From: Takakia lepidozioides
Lineage: Eukaryota; Streptophyta; Takakiopsida; Takakiales; Takakiaceae
Reading direction: 5' to 3'
NCBI GenBank assembly: GCA_030704615.1
Contig: CM060734.1
Location: 27,606,042-27,670,041 of the forward strand
Length of the DNA: 64,000 nt
Part shown: one piece after another, positions 35,181 through 45,330 of the stretch
Layout of the letters: the number at the start of each line of letters is the position of its first letter
Position numbering within the stretch: position 1 is the stretch's first letter
Position numbers and translations under genes: made by a program
The notes under the pieces: generated by a model
The model's database searches: none
Told to the model about the DNA's origin: nothing
Seen by the model: the letters and a program-made list of their open reading frames with translations, nothing else

Positions 35181-36645
35181 CATGCATGGTACGGCGGAGT
35201 TGCCTGCCATGGTTGCTCACACTCCGTTGTGGGGTACGAGCAAGGATTTGCAGCACGCTGCTGATGGACGGGTGCAACAAGCTTGGGTAGAAGCTTTTGT
35301 ACCGTCAGGAGAGGAGGAGAGTGCGGTGATTGTACCAGGGCCACCTCAGTTGTCGCCATTGGACACCACACCTCTTGTGTGGCAGCGACCGGATGAAGGC
35401 ATATGCCTTCTGGACTTATTTGGCGGGATCAGCACTGGATTGGCTGCAGTGCTGCAGGCAGGTGTACGGTACGACGTTACCTGTATGTGGAGAGGGATGA
35501 GACTGCACGACGCGTCTCACTGCGCCATGTTGCTCAGATGGTGCAGCAGCACCCTGAGTTGTTGCCGGTGTCTGCAGTTCGTGGATATCAGCAGGCCTTG
35601 CCAGCAGACATTGCGTTGCTGGGGGCGCAGGATTTGGAGCGGGTTGGCTCCATTGATCTGGTAGTGGCAGGTTGGCCCTGCCAAGGGCATTCATCAGCCG
35701 GGCATGGCAATGGATTGCGAGACTCGAGGACGGGTCTGTTTTGGAGATGGTGCGGATTTTGCGCCACTTGCAGCTTCATCAGCTGTATCTCCGGCATACA
35801 TCTTGGAGAATGTGCCACTGATGGGTGATTCTCGGGCCAGGGTGATGGCCAGTGTGCATCAAGTCCGGTCGTGGCTTGGGTCAGCAGTATTGCTGGATGC
35901 AGCTGCAGTGGGGTCACGGGCTCATCGTCCACGACTATGGTGGACTAACTTGATGCCACCCGCACTGCTCAAGCGTGCATTTGATGGGGTGCAGCGGCTA
36001 GCACACCTCACCGTGGATGGCATTTTGGACACAGGAAGGCAGTCTCAACGTGTGAGACACGATGACCGTTCGCCTTTGGCAGTGGTCAACAGGGTGGGTC
36101 AACCACGAGCAGCATTACCTACACTGCTCAGCTTCCCAGGATCCCATGCTTTTCGGGATGGTGGACCTGGCCTCCTGTGGGATGCTCAGTTGCAGCAGTT
36201 AGTGGAGCCTAATGCCGACGAGCGAGAGCGGGCTATGGGGTTTTCCACTGGGACCACGGCGGTGCCTTCCCTTTCTGAGGCATCACGTCGTCAGGTGTTG
36301 GGGCAAGCAATGGATCTCAATTGCTTGACCTGGATTGTCAGCTTGGCTATGGCTGAGCAACGTAGAGTGCGGAGTGCACTTCCCTTGATGGTCTCTCTGC
36401 CTACCGAGACGGTACAGGCAGCGAGTGGGGGCGAGCCGGTGAGGACCACGAGGTGTAGACATCCATGGCACATGTGGGAGGTGCTCGAGGTTCAGAGGGA
36501 GTTGGCAGCGAAGGCAGCTGTGATGTATGAGGTTGGGGATTCTTCTCGGGATGAGGAGGTTCTCAATGATGAGATGATGGGGCAGGATGAGGCCTTGTCA
36601 TTGATTGAGCAGGAAGGGGGTACTGCTCAAGAGGTTGCAGCATAG
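35110..36645 (+). CDS. C5 cytosine DNA methyltransferase domain of gypsy element
   Basis: The enzyme family transfers methyl from SAM to cytosine C5. Motifs are in standard order: motif I LDLFGGISTGLAAVLQAG (35409), motif II region YLYVERDETARR, motif IV GWPCQGHSSAG with the catalytic Cys codon at 35679-35681, motif VI YILENVP (35798), motif VIII GSRAHRPRLWWTN (about 35912), and C-terminal motif X pieces RERAMGF and SRRQVLGQAMDL (36224-36330). Motifs VIII and X read more like the DNMT3/DRM-type than DNMT1, but that is an impression. Three frameshifts (near 35475, 35735 and 35795) each fit loss of one base from a C or G run. The frame ends in UAG at 36643. A linker of ~80 residues joins it to the protease. 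Confidence 0.9.
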
Positions 36646-36651
36646 CAACCA
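36643..36651 (+). promoter_or_regulatory. UAG CAA CCA, candidate stop-codon readthrough site
   Basis: The methyltransferase frame and the RT frame are the same frame, separated only by this UAG. The six bases after it, CAACCA, match the CARYYA context known from tobacco mosaic virus readthrough. Readthrough would yield gag-pro-MT-pol at low level. Confidence 0.55.
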
Positions 36652-37599
36652 CGGGACGCGTCCTCTACCTCTAAGCCCACTGGACTTAAGGTTGCAGTTA
36701 CGGAGGACAATTGGGAGCCTGATATTGGACCCATTGTCACCGGAGGAGAGAGACGACGTATACGGCGGTTCCTGAGGGCTTACAGGAATTGCTTTGCCTT
36801 CAGTTTGAAGGACTTGGGAGCACTGAAGGGTCAAGAGATCCGTATTGAGTTGGCCACTGACACGCCAATCTTTCGGAGACCCTATAGATACAGTGACATG
36901 GAGAGGTCTTTGATTCAGATGAGGACTCAAGATCTCTGGGAGGCAGGTTTGGTGGAGCTCTCTGGTGGAGAGTATGCTTCAGCCACAGTGATGCCAGCTA
37001 AGAAGGATGTCTATGGCAATTGGACGGAGAGACGTATGTGCGGTGATTACCGGCCTGTAAATCGTCAGACCAAGTCCGATAGGTATGCCATGCCAACACC
37101 AGAGGAGATCTTTGATGCCATTGGGCATTCCAAGGTCTTTAGCACGTTGGATTTACGATCCGGATATCACCAGTTGCCGATCAAGGAGGCGGATAAGCAA
37201 AAGACGGCATTCTGGGGGATCAATGAGCACGGGAAGGATTGCCTATACCAGTGGCGGTTCTTACCATTTGGGCTTAAAAACGCTCCCGCTGAGTTTCAAA
37301 GAGTCATGGACAGGATTCTAGCAGGGGTGGAGTTTGCTCGGTGCTACATAGATGACATCATCATCTTTAGTGCTACGGTGGAGGAGCATGAGAGACACCT
37401 TCAGGGGGTATTTGAGCGCTTGAGGACGCACGGATTGAAGTTACATCCGGGCAAGTGCAAGTTTTTCCACAACCAGATTGAGTATCTGGGTCACATGATA
37501 TATCCTGGAGGATTGGGGGTACAGCAGACTAAGGTAGAGTCCATTGCACAGGTTCCACGCCCCACGGATGTGAGCCGAGTTCGAGCTTTCATGGGTTAG
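36646..37599 (+). CDS. reverse transcriptase of inner gypsy element
   Basis: In frame with the preceding methyltransferase across a UAG. Motifs: DYRPVNRQTKSDRYAMP, FSTLDLRSGYHQ, FLPFGLKNAPAEFQRVM, and the catalytic CYIDDIIIFS near 37345, then HPGKCKFF and EYLGH. It ends at a TAG right after RAFMG where the usual continuation LANYYRRFV lies in the next frame, consistent with loss of one T from GGTTTAGC. First ATG at 36805, but initiation there is not expected if it is made as a polyprotein. Confidence 0.93.
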   Translation, partial: QPRDASSTSKPTGLKVAVTEDNWEPDIGPIVTGGERRRIRRFLRAYRNCFAFSLKDLGALKGQEIRIELATDTPIFRRPYRYSDMERSLIQMRTQDLWEAGLVELSGGEYASATVMPAKKDVYGNWTERRMCGDYRPVNRQTKSDRYAMPTPEEIFDAIGHSKVFSTLDLRSGYHQLPIKEADKQKTAFWGINEHGKDCLYQWRFLPFGLKNAPAEFQRVMDRILAGVEFARCYIDDIIIFSATVEEHERHLQGVFERLRTHGLKLHPGKCKFFHNQIEYLGHMIYPGGLGVQQTKVESIAQVPRPTDVSRVRAFMG

Positions 37600-39779
37600 C
37601 AAACTATTACAGACGGTTTGTTAAGGGATTTAGTGCCATTGCAAAGGCTCTAACCAAGCTGACCAAGGTGGACCAGGAGTGGCAGTGGGAAGATGAGCAA
37701 GAACAAGCTTTTCAAGAGCTCAAGGCGAGGTTGACCTCGGCGCCCATCTTGAGACGACCTATCAGGGGGCGTCCTTTTCAGCTGCATACAGATTGGAGCA
37801 TGCTGGGGCTTGGAGCGGTGCTCACACAGGTGGATGATGAGGGAAGAGAGTTCGTAGTGGCTTATGCTAGCCGCTCGAACAATGCTGCAGAGTCTAAGTA
37901 TAGCTCATATGAGGGAGAATGCTTAGCTGCAGTGTGGGCCGTGGCACACTTCAGGTGCTATTTATACGGCAATCTCTTCACCCTTGTCACGGATCACCAA
38001 CCACTCAAGTGGTTGATGGAGTCAGACAAGCTTACGGGGAAGCTTGCACGGTGGGCACTCATCCTTCAAGAGTATGACTTTCAGGTGGTGCATCGACCGG
38101 GTTTGGTCAATCGAAATGCAGATGGGTTGAGTCGCAATCCATGCACGAGCCAGCAGGATGACACTGGAGCTCGGTGGCATGGTGAGACGGACGAGGAGAT
38201 GGTGCCCGGATGGCATGCATCTGCATTTCTGTGTATCTTGGCAGCGGAAGGCCAGGTTGGACCTACAACAGGGATGACTGTAGATCAAGTGTCTGAGGAC
38301 CCTGAGGCCAGCAATGAGCAGGGTGGCGCCAAAGATATACATGAGGATTCAGTTGTGTTGGACTACCTCCGCAGTGGAGACACGGCAGCCACTATGACTG
38401 CCAAGGAGAGGGATCGGATCCTACAACGAGCCAAGAGGTTCAGGTGGGAGGGGACACACCTGCTCCGAGTGTGGGAGGATGGTCGAGTGAGGATTGTGCC
38501 TCACCCAACACAGCGGGCACGGTTAGTGCGGCATGCCCATGAGGAGTTGGGGCATTTTGGGGTGCGACGCACTCATAGTCTACTGCAGGGGCAGTATTGG
38601 TGGCGTGGTATGCACACAGAGGTACAACACTTTGTGGCTAGGTGCATGGTGTGTGACAGGGTGCGTGCTTCATTCAACGCCCCTACTCCACAATTGCACC
38701 CTCTTCCGATCATGGGATTGGGCTACAGGTGGAGTCTTGACTTCGCAGGGCCGTTGCCACTGACCATGCGCCACAACAAGTACGTGTTGGTGATGGTGGA
38801 GCACTTCTCCAAGTGGATTGAATTGGTTCCATTGCCTGATAAGGCTAGTGAGGGAGCTGCGTATGCATTCCTGGATTGTGTGCTTAGCCGATTCGGTGCT
38901 CCAGCTGAGGTACTCACGGACCAAGGGAGAGAGTTCTTGGGGGAGTTTCAGGCTTTGTGTGACAAAGCCTTGATAGACCACCGCACCACTTCTCGGGATC
39001 ATCCTGAAGCCGATGGCTTGGCAGAGAGAGTTGTTCAGACAGTAAAGAGGGGTTTGCGCAAGTATGGCTTGCAGAAGGGACACCTAGGAGATTGGGACCT
39101 TCAGTTACCCTGGTTAGCCATGGGCTACAGGTTCAACAAGCAAGCATCACTTGCCTCTTTCTCACCATACTTTCTTCTCTTTGGCCGAGAGCCGGATTTG
39201 CCTACATCCATTCGCAGAGAAGCTGCTACAGTTCTTAACCTTGACGATCCGGACGTGTGGGCACGTGCATGTGAGCAGCGTGCAGAGTTGTTCAAGAGAG
39301 TCATGCCCATGGCTTTCGAGAACCTTGCCATTGCACAACACCGTGATACGTTGAGGTATGCTACCATACGTGGTGGGGGCTATCGTCCTGGGGTTCGGAG
39401 ATTCAACCCTGGTGACTATGTCTATCTGCAGCAGACTGCTCCTACGACCCTGGATGTGACTGCAGGACGTGTTATTTTGAGGGTTCGAGAGGTCTTGCCC
39501 TCAGGCGTCTTGGTCTTGGAGGGTCGGGATGGCATCACTTGGAAGGACCATGTGCGTAATTGTGCGCCATGTCACCTTCCGAATGTCGATGGCAGGATTG
39601 ACCCAAACCTGGCAGTGGTATCTGCAGGTTTGAGGTGCATGTTGTGTGGGTCTGCTAAAGGGGCAGCCACCATGCTGGTATGTGATCGGTGCTCTAGAGG
39701 TTGGCATATGGGATGCTTGACTCCACCTCTTGAGATGGTTCCGGATGGGGATTGGTTATGTCCACATTGCATTGGATAG
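37600..39779 (+). CDS. RNase H, integrase and C-terminal PHD finger of inner element
   Basis: The open frame has 703 codons from 37668. RNase H: LHTDWSMLGLGAVL, YEGECLAAVWAV, VTDHQPLKWL. Integrase: HHCC zinc region (ELGHFGVRRTHSLL to CMVC, 38540-38660), then the catalytic triad in SLDFAGP (38735), LTDQGREF (38915) and ADGLAERVVQ (39010). After the integrase C-terminal beta domain (GDYVYLQQ, RVREVLPSG) come residues ~657-703 with CMLC, CDRC, WHMGC and CPHC, a C4HC3 PHD finger. A PHD finger reads histone H3 tails, so it may steer integration toward particular chromatin, in the place where chromoviruses carry a chromodomain. Confidence 0.93.
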
Positions 39780-40027
39780 TGGGAGTGGATACAACCATGG
39801 GAGGTTAACAAGAAACGCAAGACCCAGCTACTAGGAGACCTTGAACACACGAGATCTTGGCTCAAGTTCATAGATTGCAAGACGGCGACTAACGATGGGG
39901 CTACTCTTGTACCCGGCCTCTTGGTCTATAGAGTTTGAGTACAATAGGGACAGTGATAGAGGACTTAGTACGGCTGTGGCTATTACATCTTGTAGCTATC
40001 TGGAGGTAGAGGGACCTATCCACCAGC

Positions 40028-40038
40028 TAGGGGGGCGA
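40028..40038 (+). promoter_or_regulatory. polypurine tract of inner element
   Basis: TAGGGGGGCGA immediately before TTGTGGCAG. It suggests plus-strand synthesis starts at the first 88-bp block, which would make that block part of the LTR. Confidence 0.65.
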
Positions 40039-40125
40039 TTGTGGCAGACTACTTTATTGTGCATATATGTGTAGGTGTGGTTTGGACAGCGATGTAGTTG
40101 TGTAGCGATATGTATGCGCACGACA
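40038..40125 (+). repeat. 88-bp block, first copy, beside right LTR core
   Basis: ATTGTGGCAGACTAC to GCGCACGACA. It directly follows the purine tract and is identical to 40474-40561. Confidence 0.95.
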
Positions 40126-40127
40126 GC

Positions 40128-40474
40128 TGTCAAGTTAAATAAGCACAGTGTGAAAACAGCTAGAATAAAACTAGTTATTTGTATTTAACACTTGGATTTA
40201 GGTCAAGTGTTAAATCAGGTGTCAAGTTTAGTTTGACACCTGGTCCGTCTTATCTTCACGAGAGAGGCAGTCGCGCGGCTCATCTTTCTCGAGTTGAGCC
40301 TGCGCGACCGAGCTCCTGCATCGTTTAGGATTGAGAGTGCTTATGATGGGAGTGTAGGTTGTTGTGGGGTGGAGTCCCCATAGCTTGGGGTGCCCCTGGC
40401 TCGACTACTATTTCAAAGAGTGATGGTTTTGGTTTTCATGCTTTGCATCGTGTGTGTCCTTAGCTTTCTTATCA
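40128..40474 (+). repeat. right LTR core of inner element
   Basis: 347 bp, partner of 28683-29027. It lies between two identical 88-bp blocks, so the functional LTR may be longer than the shared core. Confidence 0.85.
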
Positions 40475-40561
40475 TTGTGGCAGACTACTTTATTGTGCAT
40501 ATATGTGTAGGTGTGGTTTGGACAGCGATGTAGTTGTGTAGCGATATGTATGCGCACGACA
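40474..40561 (+). repeat. 88-bp block, second copy, at right end of inner element
   Basis: Identical to 40038-40125. It sits between the LTR core and the target duplication, so the element ends in this block on the right but in the core on the left. Confidence 0.95.
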
Positions 40562-40562
40562 C

Positions 40563-40567
40563 GGGTG
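40563..40567. repeat. target-site duplication of inner element, right (GGGTG)
   Basis: Partner of 28677-28681, followed directly by the outer gag. Confidence 0.85.
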
Positions 40568-41580
40568 CTGGTACTGCAGCCAGCTTTTTCATCATCAATT
40601 CCATCTTCTCCATATACTCTTCAACAGTTTCATGCTTCTTCTGCTTCAGAAACTGGAGTTCCTGCTTTTGGTGTTCCATGCCAACTCTTATCAAAGATTT
40701 CTGTCAAGTCTTTTATCCAAGGATGTACCTCAGATCTTTCTCCTCGTGATTGATCTTCTTCCTGTACCAATTCCCTTAATCTTTCTTGCAAAGAAACAGA
40801 AGGAGTGGCATCCAACTCTAGTTCTTCCGGTATAGGTGATGCACTTTTTGATCTTGATGGTGTGAGAGGTCCAGATGATTCCCCTATGTCTATTCCTCTC
40901 TCCCAAAGATATGGATAATTAGCTTTCAGATAGCTTTCTCTTTTTGATGAATATCTTTGTCGTCTAGCTTCTCTTTCATCACTCATGTCCCATGTCTTTC
41001 ATTTCTTTTAATGTGGCAATAACCAAAACTCTCTTCTGTAATATCTCTCGTATATGCCTGGGTTTCTTTCAAGCTTCAATGCACCCTTGGCTATACTTGA
41101 AATCTCCGTTACCATATAACCATATAGCAAACAAGTCTAAAAAGCTGTTCTTGGTGTGAGTTTGATCCACAAAATATCCTTTGGAATCCAATTCTTTACC
41201 AGTACAAGCTCTTCATGCATATGAGTATAAACATTCACCTTTCTTTCTTCCCAGCCTTCAAACTCTACTCGTTTAATGGATAGCAACGCTATCACATAAA
41301 CTAATGTTGGTAACCAACGTGCTCTTCCTCTACAGGCTACCTGATAAATCTTTATCACTCCTTTCTCCAGACCCCATTCTGGATCAGCATCATGCACTCG
41401 TTTAAGAATATTTTCTTTACATCCGTCTGGCAATTCCAAGAACCTTTGAAAGAATTGTTTGGACAATCTTTCTTCCTTCGTTCCACAGGGAATTTGATTC
41501 ACTTCAAATTCTTTAATGGTCCAACCACCATGATCCCACCAGATGCCTGTCACATCTGGTTGTTCATGTCCCAGGCTCCC
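40563..41580 (-). pseudogene. gag, 5' part, of outer element (interrupted)
   Basis: Gag is the structural protein that packages the element RNA. Three minus-strand pieces are readable: a globular part (to 41137) with a WWDHGGW segment, a basic/acidic linker (40986-40630), and a helical piece ending KKLAAVPAP at the nested element's right edge. A stop at 41137 and frame changes break it. The same protein resumes at 28681 with FTEDLVCEWIKTSY, which shows where the inner element landed. Identification rests on its place between primer-binding site and pol, not on a motif. Confidence 0.6.
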
Positions 41581-41594
41581 AGTACGGTCGCCAA
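41577..41594 (-). promoter_or_regulatory. probable primer-binding site of outer element
   Basis: Just inside the 5' LTR the minus strand reads TGGCGACCGTACTGGGAG. The leading TGG fits pairing with a tRNA 3' CCA end and the position is right. I could not assign the tRNA. Confidence 0.6.
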
Positions 41595-41595
41595 A

Positions 41596-42602
41596 TGTCG
41601 CGCGGCTTTTACTCACCCATCCCTTCGCTATCCGAGGCGGAAACTCCAAGATAGAAGAGTTGGAAATCTCTAAGTACTCAGCCCGCGCAGAACAATCAGT
41701 CATGACCTACAGCTAGTGTATCATGGGGGTGTTTCCTATTTGTTTCCCTTTCCGCATTCATCTTAGCTACCTTACCATTGATAATTAAGTATCAGTTTGC
41801 TTCATCAATCTATCGGTTTCCTTCACTCATCCATTCAATCCACAGCTTCTCTCAGATCTCTCTACACAGTGTGATTGTATCTTATAAGTATCAGATTATG
41901 ATTTATCAGGTATCAGGCCGAAGCCATTATGTCTCTAATCTGCTCTCCAATATCACTACAGCTTTGCATATAACAAGCATCTACTAATCCTCTTTCCTCC
42001 TTCATCGTGCTCTCCATCTCTTGCCTCCGATCTCCGCTCCTGCCTGACTCCGAAGTCCCCCTCCGAATAATGATCCCCCTTCATTCCCCATTTCTCCCTT
42101 TATCCTCCTATCCGCGGTTCTAACCGTTTCCCTCTCTAACCGTCGTTTGTGAACTAACATGTTCCCTTCACAGGTGTTGTTCCCCACAGTCGTTCCCTAT
42201 TATCGTGACAGCTGTGTCAAGCGGTGACTGGCTGTGTCTGGCTGTGTCGGGCTGTGACTGGCTGTGTGGCTGTGCCGGGCTGTGACTGGCTGTGTGGGCT
42301 GTGTCTGTTGTGACGACTGTGACGGGCTGTGTGGGCTGTGACGACTGTGACGGGCTGTGTTGGCTGTGTGGCCTGTGACGACTGTGACGGGCTGTGTGGG
42401 CTGTGACGACTGTGACGGGCTGTGTTGGCTGTGTGGCCTGTGACTGCTGTGACGACTGTGACGGGCTGTGTGGGCTATATAACCCCCCTCTATAGTGCGC
42501 TGCTGTCACCCCTAAGGCTCCTGTTGGTCTCAGTCTGTGCAAAAATTAAGGGTACCCTACAGATCCCGTATAAGTGTCTAAGTCCCCTACAGTCCTCTAA
42601 CA
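41596..42602 (-). repeat. 5' LTR of outer gypsy element (1007 bp)
   Basis: Partner of 18311-19281, with more units of the CTGTGACGGG minisatellite (about 42210-42475). The low divergence between the LTRs points to a recent insertion. Because the element is on the minus strand, this right-hand copy is the 5' LTR and would carry the promoter. Confidence 0.95.
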
Positions 42603-42607
42603 GTCTT
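42603..42607. repeat. target-site duplication, right copy (GTCTT)
   Basis: Matches 18306-18310 exactly and follows the terminal CA of the right LTR. Confidence 0.95.
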
Positions 42608-43387
42608 GTTTAAAAAAAAAAAAAAAAAAAAAACCAGGACAAACACCACCCTTGGTACATACCATCAGCAGAAACACTTGAGCCTTTAAAAACGAGTGCC
42701 AGGTGTTGCAATTCCAAAAGCCCAACCTGATAATTTAGTCTATGTTCCATGAATGCATAAAGGTCTGGATCTGGATTTCCATCATCTCTCCAAAACTCAA
42801 TCAGAGCAGGAGTGCTACATTGAGCATAATCAGAACTTTATGGACAACACCAGCTCAGAGGGTATTCCAAAAAGCCCAGTTTGAATTATGTATTTTGAAA
42901 AAGCCAGACCAGCCCACTGCTTGGTATTTTTCCAAGTCAAAACAGTGTGCAAAGGTCTTGCTTTCAAATCACTGGGTATGTCCAAAAGTACTACTTGGTA
43001 CTTTTCAAACTTATAATAGCGTAACCAGGCCTGTTTTAAACTCAATGGTTAATTCCAAAGATACTACCTAAAGCAGCCATTATGTAATCCATCAAGCCAA
43101 AACAGCTTAGACAGTTTTGTTTTAAACTCAGAGAGTAGTTCCAAAAACCTGCTTCGTAACTCAGACCAGACGGTGGTAATTTGGCAAAGCCCTTCAATAC
43201 ATCTGCTTGGTATTCTTCGAGCTAAAACAATATGAATATATCTGCCTTAAACAAGTTAAAACAGTAAAACCAGATCTGTTTCAGACTCAAAGGGTGGTTC
43301 CAAAGGCATAGCTTGGCAACCTTAAAACAGATGTTATGTAATCTGAAAAGCCCGTCATGCCAGGTGCTTGGCCTGTTTTAAACTCAA
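42603..43387 (-). repeat. inverted macrosatellite arm (right part) and end of array
   Basis: After the target-site duplication GTCTT, the reverse-complemented unit continues from position ~565 (the A tract at 42612-42633 is the complement of the T tract) through position 1 and on to about 3162 of the next unit. It ends at 43387 in mid-repeat, where unrelated sequence begins. This marks the right boundary of the satellite block. Confidence 0.93.
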
Positions 43388-45330
43388 CTCCCTGCTCAAG
43401 AATGCCATGGCGGATGTGAATTATTTATGATGCAAGAGAGGCCAATTTACAATTGCTCTACATGAACATCACTAATCGTTTCGGTCATTAATGCCATCCA
43501 TTGATTGTACTTCACCCAAGCCTGAGGTGGTCAAGAATTTTCAAACCCCAGAAAAACATCCAGGAAGGACCCATAGGGATTAGGCATCCACTCAGTTACG
43601 TTCTCAGTCATCGCAAGGGGAACAGAAAGGAGAAGTTGAAGACCAGCATCAGATGGATGTTGCTAAAATGTAAAGCTCTCATGATTGCATTTCAGATGAC
43701 TTTCTTTGGATAAAGTCAAATTTCACTTAGGGAATCCATTGATCCGGAGTGTTGAAAACTTGGAGTGAGGCCGCTTCTCTTGTCTTTCTTGCATCTCTAA
43801 CATGGGATACTCCAATGATAGTTTGGAACTGTTTGCAGTTGTAAGCATTGTTCAACCAGCAAAGTGCAATGTAACAAACAACCTCTACATATGGAAATGT
43901 GCGTAATTTATGGCCCTTGGCTCGCTCGTGTCTATCCATAGTGATTTATTTGTCCAAGGACGACTTGTTCTTCCGTTGCAACAAACTCGTTCACAAAATG
44001 CTCTTCTTTCCACCGGTTATTTCACAAAATGTTCTTCTTTCGCTCCAATCCATTTTTCACTTAGGGAATCCATTGATCCGGAGTGTTGAAAACTTGGAGT
44101 GAGCCCGCTTCTCTTGTCTTTCTTGCATCTCTAACATGGGATACTCTAATGATAGTTTGGAATTGTTCGCAGTTGTGCGCATTGTTCAAGTTTCAACCAA
44201 CATTGTTATCTCCCTTTGACGGTCCATGTTCAAAATGCAATGCAACCAAGCAACCTCTACATATTGAAATGTGCGTAACTTATGGCCCTTGGCTCGCTCG
44301 TGTCTATCCATAGTGATTTATTTGTCCAGGGACGACCTATTTTTCCGCTGCAACAAACTCATTCACAAAAGATGACTCCCTCGCAAACAGTCTATGGGGA
44401 CATTCTCATAAGCTATCATGAGTCCTATGGACATAGAGTCTCCACAACAAAGATCTCCATTTACGATGGTGCATATATCAGAGGACATGACACCATTTTC
44501 CACTACACCAAAGGGGAGCGGGCTGCATCCATTGTCTTCACTTACCGACACCTTGTCAGTCATGAGCTTGTTGAGAGGCCAATCGAGGTTCCAACTTCTT
44601 AGTGAGAACAGTGCAACACGGTAGCAAATTTCCAACTTAGCCGAGCATGGATTGCATGCATACTTTTGGCTACCTCGGCTTGTGAGGGCATGCATACATG
44701 TCACAGTTCATTATTAATATTTTTTTTCCTTTGAACCAAAGTTCCACTTTTTGTGCAATGTTGCATTTTGTTGAATGTTGACTTTTGCCTGAGAGGCTCC
44801 AGCACTCAAGCTTGTAATCAGACCCTCTGGAATGCCACCTCTTTCAATTCCATCGTAGGGCCCACCCCCGAAAGGGGACAGTAGCCGCAAGGCGAAGTGG
44901 CTCTCAGTTACGCCGGCCTTGGCCGGAGTCTTCTCTCTCTCTCTCTCTCTCTCTCAATTCCCTCTGTCCATGGGGAAGGTGCTTGCATGCTTGCCCCCCC
45001 ACGCTTCTCGTCAGACGCCGCAATTATTGGTTTGCGCAGGGCACCTGCACAGGTCTGCAGCCTTCTGACTGCATACCGTTGGCAGTTATTGCGCAAAGGC
45101 CAGGGGCCTCATTTCGGAGACAAGGTTCATGAAAACTCTGACAGTGGATTTTTGGGAGTGTGGGCTTGCCGAATTTGTCAATAGGCTTCGTCGCTCCTCC
45201 ACATCGGCCCTGCATTGCTTTGCCTCGCTGCATCCCCGCTTCTCCCAGGGCAGTTGCCCGAACGTCGTGCTCACAATCCACATCTCCCATGGCTGAAAAC
45301 TCGAGCGCTATAGTGTACTGCCCTCCTCTA
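43388..45330. other. intergenic with local tandem duplication
   Basis: No convincing gene. 43721-44054 and 44055-44370 are a direct duplication (shared TTTCACTTAGGGAATCC and GGCCCTTGGCTCGCTC), the second copy carrying about 40 extra bases. A CT dinucleotide run lies at 44932-44955. The frame at 44282-44602 (MALGSLVSIHSD) is open but not recognised. Confidence 0.6.
43721..44370. repeat. two-copy direct duplication of ~330 bp
   Basis: Copies at 43721-44054 and 44055-44370 share long blocks with scattered substitutions and one ~40-bp indel. Confidence 0.85.

Larger units (their letters stand above)
28683..40561 (+). mobile_element. Ty3/gypsy retrotransposon encoding a cytosine DNA methyltransferase (inner element)
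   Basis: It is nested in the gag of the outer element, with GGGTG at 28677-28681 and 40563-40567 as the target duplication. Ends are TGTCAG and ACGACA. Internal order on the plus strand is leader with a VTE3 pseudogene, gag with two zinc knuckles, retropepsin, C5 DNA methyltransferase, RT, RNase H, integrase and PHD finger. Its long repeats are unusual: a ~345-bp core at both ends plus an 88-bp block present twice at the right end only. Several frameshifts interrupt the polyprotein, many at homopolymer runs. Confidence 0.93.
18311..42602 (-). mobile_element. Ty3/gypsy LTR retrotransposon with extra ORFs (outer element)
   Basis: The element is bounded by LTRs starting TGTCGCGC and ending CTCTAACA on the plus strand, with a perfect 5-bp target duplication GTCTT at 18306-18310 and 42603-42607. 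Genes run on the minus strand in the order gag, protease, RT, RNase H, integrase, then two long ORFs. Pol resembles the non-chromodomain (OTA) plant gypsy group. Without the nested element at 28683-40561 it is about 12.4 kb. Gag and pol have several frameshifts, so this copy is probably not autonomous. Confidence 0.95.

Noticed and set aside
35110-36645. Host DNA methyltransferase gene interrupted by a transposon
   Set aside because: The domain is colinear and in frame with RT downstream and protease upstream, without introns or host regulatory domains, so it belongs to the element.
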